Source of the DNA: Hyphomicrobiales bacterium
GTDB taxonomy: Bacteria > Pseudomonadota > Alphaproteobacteria > Rhizobiales > Xanthobacteraceae
Assembly (NCBI GenBank): GCA_021730985.1
Contig: JAKFYI010000012.1
Location: 1-64,000 of the forward strand
Reading direction: 5' to 3'
Length of the DNA: 64,000 nt
How positions within the stretch are numbered: position 1 is the first letter of the stretch; the number at the start of each line of letters is the position of its first letter. Under the pieces are notes generated by a model, which was not told the DNA's origin, ran no database searches, and saw only the letters and a program-made list of their open reading frames with translations. Shown here one piece after another: positions 46,251 through 56,745 of the stretch. The position numbers and the translations under genes were made by a program.

Positions 46251-47258
46251 GTGGCCAAGAAGCCGCCGAATGCCATATCGAGCGAAGACCGGCTGATCGC
46301 CCGCCATTTCGTGCCGTTGGCAAGCCATGCCGGTGCGCTGAAGCTGACCGATGATGCCGCGATGTTCACTCCGCCGGCCGGCCACGATCTCGTGGTGACG
46401 GCTGACGCGATCGTCGGCGGTGTGCACTTTTTTCCTGACGATCCCGCTGATGCGATCGCGCGCAAGGCGTTGCGGGTCAACCTGTCCGACCTTGCTGCCA
46501 AGGGCGCCACGCCTGCGGGCTTTGTCGTTTCGCTCGCTCTGCCGAGGAGCGCGGGCGAACCCTGGCTGAAAAGGTTCGCGCGTGGCCTCGGTGCCGACGC
46601 TGAGCATTTCAGTTGCCCGCTGCTGGGTGGCGACACGGTGCGCACGCCGGGGCCGCTGATGGTGTCGGTCACGGCATTCGGTACGCTGCCGTCGGGTGCA
46701 ATGGTACGGCGCGCAGGCGCCCGCGTCGGCGATCATGTGCTGGTGACGGGCACCATCGGGGACGCCGCACTCGGCTTGCGATTGCGCCAAGACCCGAAAT
46801 CATCGCGGCGGTGGAATATCCCGGGTGCTGCACTCCGTCATCTTGAACGGCGCTATCTGTTGCCGGAGCCACGCAACGCGCTCGCGTTTGCGGTTCGAAA
46901 ATACGCCACGGCGGCGATGGACGTCTCGGACGGTCTTGCCGGCGATCTCGGCAAGTTGTGCCGCGTGTCGGGCGTAGCCGCGATGCTGGATGTCGCGCGG
47001 GTGCCGTTATCGAGCTCCGCGAAGGCTGTGCTCAAGGCGGATGGCAAGCTCATCACGACGATCCTGTCCGGCGGCGACGACTACGAAATCGTCTGCACGG
47101 TCCGGCCCGCGCGGCTTGCGGCCTTCATGGCTGCGGGGCGTGCCGTGGGCGTGCCGGTGACCGACATCGGCCGGGTGGTCCGGGGGGCGGGCGCAAGTTT
47201 CTGCCAGCCGGATGGCAAGGTGTTGTCTTTCGCCCGCCCCTCATTCAGCCATTTTTGA
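46251..47258 (+). CDS. thiL: Thiamine-monophosphate kinase
   Basis: 335 residues of the PurM/ThiL fold. DRLIARHFVPLA, KLTDDAAMF, VVTADAIVGGVHFF, ALRVNLSDLAAKGA and CPLLGGDTVRTPGPL carry the Mg-ATP aspartates; DVSDGLAGDLGKL is the second motif. Phosphorylates TMP to thiamine diphosphate. GTG start. Last gene of the glyA operon. Confidence 0.95.
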   Translation: MAKKPPNAISSEDRLIARHFVPLASHAGALKLTDDAAMFTPPAGHDLVVTADAIVGGVHFFPDDPADAIARKALRVNLSDLAAKGATPAGFVVSLALPRSAGEPWLKRFARGLGADAEHFSCPLLGGDTVRTPGPLMVSVTAFGTLPSGAMVRRAGARVGDHVLVTGTIGDAALGLRLRQDPKSSRRWNIPGAALRHLERRYLLPEPRNALAFAVRKYATAAMDVSDGLAGDLGKLCRVSGVAAMLDVARVPLSSSAKAVLKADGKLITTILSGGDDYEIVCTVRPARLAAFMAAGRAVGVPVTDIGRVVRGAGASFCQPDGKVLSFARPSFSHF

Positions 47259-47304
47259 TGGCTGCGGCCGCGCTATACTGATCCGGCAAGGCAGGGGAAA
47301 TTTC

Positions 47305-48555
47305 ATGCACGACATGACGGCCAGGGTCGCGGCGATTTCGGGTCACAAGAGAAGTCCGAACTTTCTCAAAAATCAGCGCTGGTATCCGACGGTTTATGAT
47401 CTGCGGCGCGGAGCGCAGCGGCGTCTGCCGCATTTCGCTTTCGAATACGGCGATGGCGGAGCGGGTGATGACACCGGCATCAAGCACAACTGGTCGGCGC
47501 TCGACGCGATCGAGATGGTCCCACGCTACGGCGCGACGCCGGAACTGCCCCCGGTCAAGGTGAAGCTGTTCGGCCGCGAGTACACCGCGCCGCTGGGCGT
47601 TGCCCCGATGGGCAGCCCGATCGTGGTGTGGCCCGGCGCCGACAAGCTGTTCGCCCGTGCCGCCCAGCACGCCGGCGTGCCTTATACGCTCGGCTGTGCC
47701 GGCGGCGCCACCATCGAGGAAATCGCCGAGATCGCGCCCGACGTGTTCTGGTTCCAGCTCTATCGCTTTGCCAAAAACGATCATGCGATCGGTTTCGATC
47801 TGGTCAAACGCGCGGATGCGGCCGGCGCACACGCCTTGATGCTCACGCTCGACGTTCCGGTTCGGACCATCCGCGCGCGCGAGGTCAAAGTCGGCGTGGG
47901 CGGCGGCGGTGCGTTCAAGGCCGACTGGCGCATGATGATGGGGATGGTGAAGTGCCCGTCCTGGGCCGTCGCGATGCTGCAGAATGGACAACCCAGGTTC
48001 GCCAACATCCAGCCCTACGCCGGCGCCAACGCGGGTCTCAACGACACCATCACCTTCGCCCGCAAGGAGATGGGCGGCGCGTTCTCCTGGGACGAGGTCG
48101 CGCGCTATCGCGACAAGTGGAAGCGTCCGCTGATCGTCAAGGGCATCCTGCATCCGGCTGACGCGGAGAAGGCAGTGTCGCTCGGCGTCGATGGCATCCT
48201 GGTGTCGAACCACGGCGGCCGTCAGATCGAGGCGCTGCCGGCGCCGATCGATTGCGTGCCGGCGGTGGTGAAGGCGGTCGGCACCAAGGCGACCGTGCTG
48301 TTCGATTCCGGCGTGCGCAGCGGCACCGACGTCGCCCGCGCGCTGGCGCTCGGCGCCAAGGCGGCACTGGCCGGCAAGACGTTTCTCTGGAGCGTCGGCG
48401 CGCTGGGCTCGGAAGGGCCGGGACATGCCATCGATCTGCTGATCGACGAGCTGCAATCGGCGCTCGGTCAGGTCGGCGCAAGGTCGCCGGACGAGGCGCG
48501 CAACGTCGTGCTGCGGCATCCTGGTGCCTACGATTTCGAGCGGAATCATCCCTGA
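47305..48555 (+). CDS. FMN-dependent alpha-hydroxy-acid oxidase/dehydrogenase
   Basis: 416 residues, TIM-barrel of the LldD/glycolate-oxidase family. PLGVAPMGSPIVVWPGADKLFARAA, FQLYRFAKND, TLDVPVRTIRAREVK, RPLIVKGILHPADAEKA and the active-site His303 in VSNHGGRQIE are visible. It would oxidise L-lactate, glycolate or a related 2-hydroxy acid at the membrane or in the cytoplasm. AGGGGA seven bases before ATG 47305; the frame is open from 47212. Neighbour is an MFS transporter, a possible substrate carrier. Confidence 0.9.
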   Translation: MHDMTARVAAISGHKRSPNFLKNQRWYPTVYDLRRGAQRRLPHFAFEYGDGGAGDDTGIKHNWSALDAIEMVPRYGATPELPPVKVKLFGREYTAPLGVAPMGSPIVVWPGADKLFARAAQHAGVPYTLGCAGGATIEEIAEIAPDVFWFQLYRFAKNDHAIGFDLVKRADAAGAHALMLTLDVPVRTIRAREVKVGVGGGGAFKADWRMMMGMVKCPSWAVAMLQNGQPRFANIQPYAGANAGLNDTITFARKEMGGAFSWDEVARYRDKWKRPLIVKGILHPADAEKAVSLGVDGILVSNHGGRQIEALPAPIDCVPAVVKAVGTKATVLFDSGVRSGTDVARALALGAKAALAGKTFLWSVGALGSEGPGHAIDLLIDELQSALGQVGARSPDEARNVVLRHPGAYDFERNHP

Positions 48556-48624
48556 TCTGCGCTGACGGCTGTGGCGGGGTACCGGGCGGCCCGATAGAAC
48601 GGGGCGCCTGCCGGGAACCCGCTC

Positions 48625-49842
48625 ATGTCGGCGATCGCCGAGACTTCACCGCATTTGGTCGATGACCGTCTCGCCAAGCGCAACGCGATTGTGCTGGCGG
48701 TCGGGCAAGCGCTGGCCGGCGGCAACAATACCGTTGTTGTCGCGACCACCGGCATCATCGGGTCGATGCTCGCGCCCGATAAAAGCCTCGCGACCTTGCC
48801 GATCTCAGTGATGATGTGCGGCCTTTGGTTCGGCACGCTGCCGATGGGGCTGATGGCGCGAACGCTTGGCCGCCGCACCGCCCTGCAGATCGGCACCATG
48901 GTCGGAGCGCTCGCTGGCCTCGTCTGCTGCGTTGCGGTCCTGCAAGGATCGTTTGCACTTCTTTTGGTTGGCACCTTTGGCTGCGGATTCTATGCCGCGG
49001 GCCACATGACGTATCGCTTTGCTGCGACCGATACGGCGAGCGACGCCTACAAACCCATCGCGATCTCTTACGTGCTGGCGGGCGGCGTTCTGGCGGGCAT
49101 CATCGGGCCTTCGGTCGTGATCTTCACCAAGGATATCTGGCAGCCGTATCTGTTCGCGGCGACATTCATTGCGCAATCGGTGCTGGCCGTGATGGCGGGC
49201 CTCGTATTGTCGCGGCTCAAGCTGCCGCCTCCGCTGACGCGCGAGGAGATCGACCGGGGCCGGCCGCTTTCTGAAATCGTGCGAAACCGCCAATTCGTCG
49301 TGGCGGTCTTTGTCGGAGTGTCGACCTACACGTTAATGAATCTGGTGATGACCTCTGCGCCGCTCGCGATGGTCGGCTGCGGACATTCCGTCACCGATGC
49401 CACGCTCGGCGTTCAGTGGCATGTGCTCGGCATGTACGCGCCGAGCTTCTTCACGGGATCGCTGATCGTGCGCTACGGCGTCAACCGGGTCGTCGCGCTG
49501 GGCCTTGCGCTGCTTTTCGTATCGGCCGTGGTCGGCATGGCTGGCCTGAGCGTTTCCCACTTCTGGATATCGCAGACCTTGCTGGGCGTTGGCTGGAATT
49601 TCGCATTCATCGGCGCGACCACTATCGTCGCGCGCAGCCACCGGCCGGAAGAGCGCAACAAGGTCCAATCGCTCAACGACTTCCTGATCTTCGGCACGAT
49701 GACGATCGGCTCGTTCGCCTCCGGCTGGATCTTGGCGACACTGGGATGGGTCGCTGTCAATGCCGTGATGTTTCCGCCGATCTTGGCAGCGTCCGCCTTG
49801 CTGATCTGGCTGATGTTGCGGGAGCGCAAGCAACTGGCCTAG
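48625..49842 (+). CDS. MFS transporter
   Basis: 405 residues with about 12 hydrophobic helices in two halves. A motif-A-like loop (GLMARTLGRRTALQIG) follows the second helix, and the helix 7-8 region reads GVSTYTLMNLVMTSAPLAM. Substrate unknown. Its stop shares a CTAG with the stop of the convergent exported-protein gene. Confidence 0.88.
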   Translation: MSAIAETSPHLVDDRLAKRNAIVLAVGQALAGGNNTVVVATTGIIGSMLAPDKSLATLPISVMMCGLWFGTLPMGLMARTLGRRTALQIGTMVGALAGLVCCVAVLQGSFALLLVGTFGCGFYAAGHMTYRFAATDTASDAYKPIAISYVLAGGVLAGIIGPSVVIFTKDIWQPYLFAATFIAQSVLAVMAGLVLSRLKLPPPLTREEIDRGRPLSEIVRNRQFVVAVFVGVSTYTLMNLVMTSAPLAMVGCGHSVTDATLGVQWHVLGMYAPSFFTGSLIVRYGVNRVVALGLALLFVSAVVGMAGLSVSHFWISQTLLGVGWNFAFIGATTIVARSHRPEERNKVQSLNDFLIFGTMTIGSFASGWILATLGWVAVNAVMFPPILAASALLIWLMLRERKQLA

Positions 49843-50306
49843 CCGGCGTCGCAGCCCTTGATCTTCCCAGTCAACTCGGTTTCGCTCTTCGGGCCGCGGA
49901 CCTTCGCGATGTAGCGACCGCGATAGCGGTCCGTGTCCGCGCCCGCGTTCTTGGTCAACTCCGCGATGATCGCCAGGGTGATCGACACGTCGCCGACGTC
50001 CTCCGGATCGATGCCGATCCGAAGTTCCTTGCCGAAATTCCATTGCCCGGAAAGGTGTGCGGATACGATCTTGAATTCGACCTTGTCGAATTTGCCGCGG
50101 ATCGCCTTCAGCGTGATGGTCCCGCCGATTAACTGGATCGAGCCGGCATTGCCGCTGCCCATGTTTCCGAGCAGTTCGAAGCTCAGATTGCCGTCCGACG
50201 CATCGCAGGTCAGGCTCGCGGTGGCGCCCGCTGGAGCCGCGAAAAGCATCCATGGCAGAGCCATCGCCAGGATGGGTCTTAATCGCTTCGGCACGGGGGT
50301 CTCCAT
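49839..50306 (-). CDS. Hypothetical exported protein
   Basis: 155 residues. Signal peptide MALPWMLFAAPAGATA; mature part beta-rich (LSFELLGNMGSGNAGSIQLIGGTITLKAIRG, then VSITLAIIAELTK). One Cys early (SLTCDASDG) and one at the end (IKGCDAG), which could pair. No recognised family; the size and paired-Cys layout recall the exported protein at 7834-8313, but I cannot show homology. Confidence 0.72.
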   Translation of the reverse strand: METPVPKRLRPILAMALPWMLFAAPAGATASLTCDASDGNLSFELLGNMGSGNAGSIQLIGGTITLKAIRGKFDKVEFKIVSAHLSGQWNFGKELRIGIDPEDVGDVSITLAIIAELTKNAGADTDRYRGRYIAKVRGPKSETELTGKIKGCDAG

Positions 50307-50394
50307 GGAACCTTCATTTTTGGCGTCCTCGGATCGTTAGCACGGCATTCGCTGCCAAGACCGGGGAAATAAGGGCCAAATTGGCCTATTCACG

Positions 50395-50423
50395 TTGCGC
50401 CGGATGCCGGATTTTGGCTATAT
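50395..50423 (+). promoter_or_regulatory. Candidate hppA promoter
   Basis: TTGCGC (50395-50400), 17 bp, then CTATAT (50418-50423). Initiation near 50430 would give an 80-nt leader. Same -35 wording as the rpoZ promoter. Confidence 0.45.
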
Positions 50424-50512
50424 CCGCGCCACTTTAGGTCGAACCCGCCTGGGATTCGACGCTCATCAGCCGGGCAGGGGCGTTCTACCGGCACTCATCG
50501 ATCGAGGGTTTT

Positions 50513-52645
50513 ATGACAGCTTTGGGATTGATCATCGCGTGCGGGCTGCTCGCGATCGTTTACGGCATCTGGGCGACCTGGTCGGTCATGCAGTCCGACC
50601 CGGGCAACGCGCGGATGCAGGAAATCGCCGCCGCGGTGCGCGAGGGCGCGCAGGCCTATCTCAAGCGTCAATACACCACCATCGCCATCGTCGGCGTGGT
50701 GATCTTCTTCGCGTTGGGCTGGCTGCTGGGCTGGCTGGTCGCCATCGGCTTCCTGATCGGCGCGGTGCTCTCGGGCGCCGCGGGCTTCATCGGCATGAAC
50801 GTGTCGGTGCGCGCCAACGTCCGCACCGCCCAGGCCGCCATCAGTTCGCTGGCCGGCGGTCTTGAACTCGCGTTCAAGGCGGGCGCCATCACCGGCATGT
50901 TCGTGGCCGGTCTCGCTCTGCTCGGCGTCACGGCGTACTACGCGATCCTCACCGGCCCGATGGGATATGCGCCAAACTCCCGCACCGTGATCGACGCGCT
51001 GGTGGCGCTCGGCTTCGGTGCTTCGCTGATCTCGATCTTCGCCCGTCTCGGCGGCGGTATCTTCACCAAGGGCGCGGACGTCGGCGGCGATCTCGTCGGC
51101 AAGGTCGAGGCTGGCATCCCGGAGGACGATCCGCGCAATCCGGCGACCATCGCCGACAACGTCGGCGACAATGTCGGCGATTGCGCCGGCATGGCGGCCG
51201 ACCTGTTCGAAACCTATGCGGTGACCACGGTCGCCACCATGGTTCTCGCGGCAATCTTCTTCGTTGGCACCCCGCAGCTCACCAACATGATGCTGCTGCC
51301 GCTCGCGATCGGCGGCGTCTGCATCATTACGTCAGTGGCCGGCACGTTCTTCGTTAAGCTCGGCGCCAGCCAGTCGATCATGGGTGCGCTCTACAAGGGA
51401 CTGATCGCAACCGCGATCCTGTCTCTGATCGGCATCGCCGGCGTCATCCACTGGCTGTTCGGCTTCGGCACGCCGCTGAAAACCACAGGCGGCGTCGAAT
51501 TCACCAGCACCACGCTGTACTGGTGCGGACTTGTCGGTCTGGCGGTCACCGGCCTGATCATCTGGATCACCGAATACTACACCGGGACCGACTACCGCCC
51601 GGTCAAGTCGATCGCGCAGGCTTCGGTGACCGGTCACGGCACCAACGTCATCCAGGGCCTCGCTATCTCGATGGAGGCGACAGCGCTCCCCGCCATCGTC
51701 ATCATCGCCGGCATTCTGGTGACCCACGCGCTGGCCGGCCTGTTCGGTATCGCCATCGCGGTCACGACCATGCTCGCATTGGCTGGCATGGTGGTCGCGC
51801 TCGACGCCTTTGGTCCGGTGACGGATAACGCCGGCGGCATCGCCGAAATGGCGGGCTTGCCGAAAGAGGTCCGCAAGTCGACCGACGCGCTCGACGCGGT
51901 CGGCAACACCACCAAGGCGGTGACCAAGGGCTACGCGATCGGTTCCGCGGGCCTTGGCGCACTGGTGCTGTTTGCCGCTTACAACGAAGACCTCAAATTC
52001 TTCATCGCCAACGCCGGCACCTACAAGTACTTCGCCGGCGTTACACTCGATTTCTCGCTGAACAATCCGTACGTTGTCGCGGGCCTGCTGTTCGGCGGTC
52101 TGCTGCCGTACCTGTTCGGAGCGATGGGCATGACCGCCGTCGGCCGTGCCGCAGGCGCGATCGTCGAGGAGGTGCGCCGGCAGTTCCGCGAGAAGCCGGG
52201 CATCATGAAGGGCACCGACAAGCCGGACTACGGCCGCGCGGTTGACCTGCTGACCAAGGCGGCGATCAAGGAAATGATTATTCCGTCGCTGCTTCCGGTG
52301 TTGTCGCCGATCGTCGTCTACTTCTTGATCTACTTCGTGGCGGGTGGCGGCGCAGCCGGCAAGTCGGCCGGCTTCTCCGCGGTCGGCGCCATGCTGCTCG
52401 GCGTCATCGTCACCGGCCTGTTCGTCGCGATCTCGATGACGTCAGGCGGCGGTGCCTGGGATAACGCGAAGAAATACATCGAGGACGGTCACCACGGCGG
52501 CAAGGGCTCCGACGCTCACAAGGCGGCCGTGACCGGCGATACGGTCGGCGATCCCTACAAGGACACTGCGGGTCCCGCGGTCAACCCGATGATTAAGATC
52601 ACGAACATCGTGGCGCTCTTGTTGCTGGCAGTGCTCGCGCACTGA
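50513..52645 (+). CDS. hppA: K+-insensitive proton-pumping pyrophosphatase
   Basis: 710 residues, about 16 membrane helices. Couples PPi hydrolysis to H+ export. The PPi-binding acidic loop [35 protein letters not shown] is intact. In [27 protein letters not shown] the Lys marks the K+-independent class, as in Rhodospirillum rubrum. ATG 50513 follows GAGGG. It probably salvages PPi energy under low light, anoxia or slow growth. Confidence 0.96.
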   Translation: MTALGLIIACGLLAIVYGIWATWSVMQSDPGNARMQEIAAAVREGAQAYLKRQYTTIAIVGVVIFFALGWLLGWLVAIGFLIGAVLSGAAGFIGMNVSVRANVRTAQAAISSLAGGLELAFKAGAITGMFVAGLALLGVTAYYAILTGPMGYAPNSRTVIDALVALGFGASLISIFARLGGGIFTKGADVGGDLVGKVEAGIPEDDPRNPATIADNVGDNVGDCAGMAADLFETYAVTTVATMVLAAIFFVGTPQLTNMMLLPLAIGGVCIITSVAGTFFVKLGASQSIMGALYKGLIATAILSLIGIAGVIHWLFGFGTPLKTTGGVEFTSTTLYWCGLVGLAVTGLIIWITEYYTGTDYRPVKSIAQASVTGHGTNVIQGLAISMEATALPAIVIIAGILVTHALAGLFGIAIAVTTMLALAGMVVALDAFGPVTDNAGGIAEMAGLPKEVRKSTDALDAVGNTTKAVTKGYAIGSAGLGALVLFAAYNEDLKFFIANAGTYKYFAGVTLDFSLNNPYVVAGLLFGGLLPYLFGAMGMTAVGRAAGAIVEEVRRQFREKPGIMKGTDKPDYGRAVDLLTKAAIKEMIIPSLLPVLSPIVVYFLIYFVAGGGAAGKSAGFSAVGAMLLGVIVTGLFVAISMTSGGGAWDNAKKYIEDGHHGGKGSDAHKAAVTGDTVGDPYKDTAGPAVNPMIKITNIVALLLLAVLAH

Positions 52646-52662
52646 GGCAGCGCAACGCTCGA

Positions 52663-52689
52663 GCGGCCGGTCCCTAAAGGGCCGGCCGC
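52663..52689. terminator. Hairpin between convergent hppA and bamE
   Basis: Arms gcggccgg with ccct (52663-52675) and aggg with ccggccgc (52678-52689) pair with one bulged T. It lies in the 46-bp gap between two converging stops, so it may serve both strands. No T-run is visible. Confidence 0.5.
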
Positions 52690-52691
52690 CG

Positions 52692-53174
52692 TTAGAACTT
52701 GGCGACGTTCAGCAGATAGCCGAGATAGGACAGTTCCTGCCCGCCGGTCGGTGTCGTCCGGCTCACGAAATCGAACACCTTGCCGTCTTTCAGGCCATAG
52801 TTGGCCAGCCGTTCGACGCGGCGGGTCTTGTCGAAATAGACGGCCACCACGCGCTGGTCGGTGACGGTCTGCGGCAGGAAAGCGACGGACTGCACGCCGC
52901 GTTGCGAGATGTAATAGAAAACCTCGCCGCTGACGGTCGCGACCGTGGAAGGCGTGCCGAGCACAATCAAGACCTGCTCCTGGCTGGCGCCCATCGGCAC
53001 CTGCTCTAGGGCGCCCTCGGGCAGCACATAGCCGCGCTGATACACTTGGCTGAATGACGTGCCGCTGCATCCGCCAAGCGCAAGCGCCGCTGCGGCGACG
53101 CAGGCAGCCAGCAGGAGGCTGCGACGTTTGCGATCGTCCGTTGGCGTGCTCGATCCAGTCATTTTCGCTTGCAT
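52692..53174 (-). CDS. bamE: Outer membrane assembly lipoprotein BamE (SmpA/OmlA)
   Basis: 160 residues. Lipobox LALGGC near residue 36 after a hydrophobic stretch; then the BamE fold with GYVLPEGALEQVPMGASQEQVLIVLGTPS and VYYFDKT-like FYYISQRGVQSVAFLPQTV. Part of the BAM complex that inserts beta-barrels such as the porin at the window start. The internal ATG at 53162 is an equally possible start. Confidence 0.9.
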   Translation of the reverse strand: MQAKMTGSSTPTDDRKRRSLLLAACVAAAALALGGCSGTSFSQVYQRGYVLPEGALEQVPMGASQEQVLIVLGTPSTVATVSGEVFYYISQRGVQSVAFLPQTVTDQRVVAVYFDKTRRVERLANYGLKDGKVFDFVSRTTPTGGQELSYLGYLLNVAKF

Positions 53175-53245
53175 CTGTCAGCTTGACCGGCGTACCCGAT
53201 CCTGGTCCCGCAACGCTTGTCCCCGAACGGACCGACCCAAAGCCG

Positions 53246-53791
53246 ATGATATCTCTTCCCTTTCGCCGGTTTGCACCGAACCCGACCATCGAGTCGGTCT
53301 ATGGCATGATCGTGGCGCAAGCGCGATCCTCCGCATTCTATCGCGATTACGGAGTGCCGGACACGGTTGCGGGCCGTTTCGACATGATTGTGCTGCATCT
53401 CGTCCTGGTATTGCGGCGTCTGCGCGGCGTCAGCAACCTTGTAGACCCACTCGGTCAACAAATCTTTGACCGGTTCTGCCTCGACATGGATCACAACCTC
53501 CGGGAAATGGGGGTGGGTGACCTTGCCGTTCCCAAGCAGATGAAAGGCTTTGCCGAGGCTTACTATGGCCGGTCCGACGTGTATGAGGCGGCCCTGGCGA
53601 ACACGGTTGATGGGGAACCGCTGGTCGCAGCGATTGCCCGCAATGTCTTTGGTCAAGCCGAGGTGACCCTCGGCGCGCGCCGTTTGGCTGCCTATATGCG
53701 TGAGGCTGCGCGGCAACTTGCCGGGCAGAATCCCGCAGGCGGAGACCTCCGGTTTCCCGACCCCAATCAGATTGCTGCAAGCCATGCGTAA
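53246..53791 (+). CDS. Ubiquinol-cytochrome c assembly chaperone (CBP3 family)
   Basis: 181 residues of the ubiquinol-cyt_C_chap family (CBP3/UQCC1). ESVYGMIVAQARSSAFYRDYGVPDTVAGRFDMIVLHLVLVLRRLRG and FDRFCLDMDHNLREMGVGDLAVPKQMKGFAEAYYGR are characteristic. It would help mature cytochrome b of complex III. ATG 53246 matches the conserved start. Overlaps the next gene by eight bases. Confidence 0.9.
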   Translation: MISLPFRRFAPNPTIESVYGMIVAQARSSAFYRDYGVPDTVAGRFDMIVLHLVLVLRRLRGVSNLVDPLGQQIFDRFCLDMDHNLREMGVGDLAVPKQMKGFAEAYYGRSDVYEAALANTVDGEPLVAAIARNVFGQAEVTLGARRLAAYMREAARQLAGQNPAGGDLRFPDPNQIAASHA

Positions 53792-54377
53792 ACCGATTTC
53801 TCAGGATCCTAAATCCAACCGAGAACCGCACGGACAGGCCCGTCCGGTAGCGACTGTGGTGCCGCTCTGGAGTGTGCCGGTTCCCGTGGCGGATATCCCG
53901 GAGTCCGGCCGGCATATCGATCTGACCGCGGATCCTGCCACTTGCGAGGCCATCGCCCGAGCCGCTGGCGTGGTGAACTTGTCGGCCCTGCAGGCGGAGT
54001 TTGACTTGGCGCCGGTGGCGCGCGACGGCGTGCGCGTCCTTGGCAGGGTGACCGCGGCTGTTTTGCAAAATTGCGTCGTGACCCTGGAGCCGGTGACGGG
54101 CCAGATCGACGAACAGATCGACATGACATTCGTGCCGCCCGATGCCGGCGCGCCGCCTGAGGATGTGGCGTTGGGGCTCACCGAGGAAGACCCCCCGGAG
54201 GTGCTCGAAAATCGCGTGGTCGATCTGGGCGCCCTGGCCGCCGAGTTCGTGATCCTGGGAATCGATCCTTACCCGCGGAAGGCGGGATCGAATTTCGAAG
54301 CCCCAGCAGCGGACGAGGCGCCGGCCGCGAACCCGTTCGCCGCTTTGGCCGTCCTCAAGCCGGATTCTGCGAAATAG
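53784..54377 (+). CDS. DUF177/YceD-family protein
   Basis: 197 residues. The DUF177 body has LSALQAEFDLAPVARDGVRVLGRVTAAVLQNCVVTLEPV, then an acidic stretch and DLGALAAEFVILGIDPYPRKAG. YceD/Rnp-type proteins are linked to 23S rRNA accumulation in plants and bacteria. In many genomes yceD-rpmF-plsX form a block; here rpmF is missing between yceD and plsX. ATG 53784 overlaps the chaperone stop. Confidence 0.88.
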   Translation: MRKPISQDPKSNREPHGQARPVATVVPLWSVPVPVADIPESGRHIDLTADPATCEAIARAAGVVNLSALQAEFDLAPVARDGVRVLGRVTAAVLQNCVVTLEPVTGQIDEQIDMTFVPPDAGAPPEDVALGLTEEDPPEVLENRVVDLGALAAEFVILGIDPYPRKAGSNFEAPAADEAPAANPFAALAVLKPDSAK

Positions 54378-54533
54378 CCTGCCGAATGCGGGGGTACGCC
54401 CTGGTAGGCCAACAGCGGCAGCTGTGTTGCCTCTTTTGTGTTCGCCCGGCGGCGGCTATTGTCGCCCTTCACCCCGGTCACTTGCGAGGACCGAAATTTC
54501 GGCGCCAGAACCCCGCTGCCCGAGGCTGAATTG

Positions 54534-55592
54534 ATGTCCCAGAAGGTCCGCATCGCGCTCGACGCCATGGGCGGCGATCATGGGCCATCGGTGGTTGTTC
54601 CTGGGGCTCAGATCGCGTTCAACCGCCACCCCGACACCGAATTCATCCTGTTTGGCGATCATGCCAAGGTCGCGCCGCTGCTGGAACGCCAGCCCGGCAT
54701 CGCGGGCTCGCGCCTCGTGCATACCGATGTCGCCGTCCGGATGGATGACAAGCCGAGCCAGGCGCTGCGTCATGGCCGCTGGAAGTCCTCGATGTGGCTC
54801 GCGATCGACGCGGTGAAGCGGGGCGAGGCCGACGTGGCCATTTCCGCTGGCAACACCGGCGCGCTGATGGCGATGGCGAAATTCCACCTGCGAACCATGC
54901 CCGGCATCGACCGGCCGGCGATCGCTGCGATCTGGCCGACGCTGCGCGGCCGCTCCATCGTGCTGGATCTCGGCGCCACCATTGGCGCCGACGCCGCACA
55001 ACTCGTGCAGCTTGCCGTGATGGGCGGCGCCATGGCGCGCACCCTGTTCAACATCGAGCGTCCGCGTGTGGGCCTGCTCAACATCGGCGTCGAGGAGGTC
55101 AAAGGCCTGGAGCCTGTGCGCGAGGCCGCCAAGATTTTGCGTGACGGGTCATTTGCCCATATCGACTATTCGGGATTTGTCGAAGGTGATGACATCGGAA
55201 AGGGCACGGTTGACGTGGTCGTGACGGAAGGTTTTTCAGGCAACATCGCGTTGAAGACTGCGGAGGGGACCGCGCGGCAGTTCGCCGGCTATCTCAAGAG
55301 CGCGATGTCGCAGTCGCTGCTCACCAAGATCGGCGCGTTGCTGGCGAGAGACGCGTTCCGGACCTTGCGGGACAAGATGGATCCGCGCCAATCCAACGGC
55401 GGTGTGTTCCTCGGCCTGAACGGCGTCGTCATCAAGAGCCACGGCGGCACCGATCCGGAAGGCTTCGCCGCCGCCATCGACGTGGGCTACGGCATGGTGC
55501 GCCATGAACTGCTGGGCAAGATCGGCCAGATGCTCAACCGGCACGCGCTTGAGACGTCCGCCGCGCGTGCCGTTGCAGGAGCCGCATCGTGA
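54534..55592 (+). CDS. plsX: Phosphate acyltransferase PlsX
   Basis: Makes acyl-phosphate from acyl-ACP for phospholipid synthesis with PlsY. 352 residues. [41 protein letters not shown], and [18 protein letters not shown] are family hallmarks. Start ATG 54534. Overlaps fabH by four bases (GTGA). Confidence 0.96.
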   Translation: MSQKVRIALDAMGGDHGPSVVVPGAQIAFNRHPDTEFILFGDHAKVAPLLERQPGIAGSRLVHTDVAVRMDDKPSQALRHGRWKSSMWLAIDAVKRGEADVAISAGNTGALMAMAKFHLRTMPGIDRPAIAAIWPTLRGRSIVLDLGATIGADAAQLVQLAVMGGAMARTLFNIERPRVGLLNIGVEEVKGLEPVREAAKILRDGSFAHIDYSGFVEGDDIGKGTVDVVVTEGFSGNIALKTAEGTARQFAGYLKSAMSQSLLTKIGALLARDAFRTLRDKMDPRQSNGGVFLGLNGVVIKSHGGTDPEGFAAAIDVGYGMVRHELLGKIGQMLNRHALETSAARAVAGAAS

Positions 55593-56566
55593 GCGTGTTG
55601 CGTTCGGTTGTGTTGGGATGCGGCAGCTACCTGCCGGCCCGCGTGGTCACAAACCACGAATTGGCCAAGGCCGTCGAAACCTCGGACGAATGGATCGTTC
55701 AGCGCACCGGTATCCATGAGCGGCGGATCGCGGCGACCGGCGAACTGACCTCCGACATGGCCGTCCACGCTGCAAAGGCAGCGCTTGCCGCGGCAAAAAT
55801 CGAGGCGGATTCGATCGATCTGATCGTGCTCGCGACATCGACGCCGGACCAGACGTTTCCCGCCAGCGCCGTGTCGGTGCAAGCGCAACTGGGCATCCAT
55901 CACGGCGCTGCGTTTGACCTTCAGGCGGTATGCTCAGGCTTCGTATTCGGCCTGGCGACCGCCGACAGCATGTTGCGGTCGGGCTCATTCAAGCGCGCGC
56001 TGGTGATCGGCTCGGAGACATTCTCTCGCATTCTCGATTGGAACGACCGCACCACCTGCGTCCTGTTCGGCGACGGCGCCGGAGCCGTGGTGCTCGATCT
56101 GCAGGAGCAGCCTGGAACGCGCGAGGACCGCGGGGTGCTGACCACGCACCTGCGCTCGGACGGGCGCCACAAGGGCAAGCTTTACGTGGATGGCGGCCCG
56201 TCCTCGACCCAGACGGTCGGTCATTTGCGCATGGAGGGCCGCGAGGTGTTCCGCCATGCGGTTTCGATGATCACCGACGTGGTGGTGGATGCCTTCAAGG
56301 CGACGGGCTATTCGGCGGCCGACATCGACTGGTTCGTTCCCCACCAGGCCAATCGGCGCATCATCGATGCGTCCGCGCACAAGCTCGGGATCGCGCCTGA
56401 GAAAATCGTGGCGACCGTTGACCGGCACGGCAACACCTCGGCAGCCTCGATTCCCCTGGCTCTCGCGGACGCCGTGGCTGACCGTCGCATCAAGCGCGGC
56501 GATTTGGTGCTGCTCGAAGCCATGGGCGGCGGTTTTACGTGGGGAGCGGCGCTGGTCCGCTGGTAG
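55589..56566 (+). CDS. fabH: Beta-ketoacyl-ACP synthase III
   Basis: Starts fatty-acid elongation by condensing acetyl-CoA with malonyl-ACP. 325 residues. Catalytic triad: Cys115 ([11 protein letters not shown]), His in [10 protein letters not shown] and Asn in [18 protein letters not shown] start overlapping the plsX stop. With plsX it joins fatty-acid initiation to phospholipid entry. Confidence 0.97.
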   Translation: MSVLRSVVLGCGSYLPARVVTNHELAKAVETSDEWIVQRTGIHERRIAATGELTSDMAVHAAKAALAAAKIEADSIDLIVLATSTPDQTFPASAVSVQAQLGIHHGAAFDLQAVCSGFVFGLATADSMLRSGSFKRALVIGSETFSRILDWNDRTTCVLFGDGAGAVVLDLQEQPGTREDRGVLTTHLRSDGRHKGKLYVDGGPSSTQTVGHLRMEGREVFRHAVSMITDVVVDAFKATGYSAADIDWFVPHQANRRIIDASAHKLGIAPEKIVATVDRHGNTSAASIPLALADAVADRRIKRGDLVLLEAMGGGFTWGAALVRW

Positions 56567-56745
56567 GCCCGGGGCGGCCAGCGGTGCGATCTGCCTCATG
56601 TAAGTCCGGGCCCTATTTCGCCCCTCGGACACGGCCGGGAATAGGCGCCGGTGCGCACAGCGTTGCCCCCAAACCCCGTTGACTTCGTGGTTCAAGCTAA
56701 TATCCTTGAAAATTCAGAGGGATATGTCGCCAAGCGGGGCCGGCG

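Noticed and set aside
45231..46790. 519-codon minus-strand frame opposite ribH-nusB-thiL
   Set aside because: Crosses three well-supported genes antisense; no recognisable domain.
56640..56745. TTGACT and TAATAT as an ihfA promoter
   Set aside because: The spacing between these hexamers is only 13 bp, too short for a sigma-70-type promoter.
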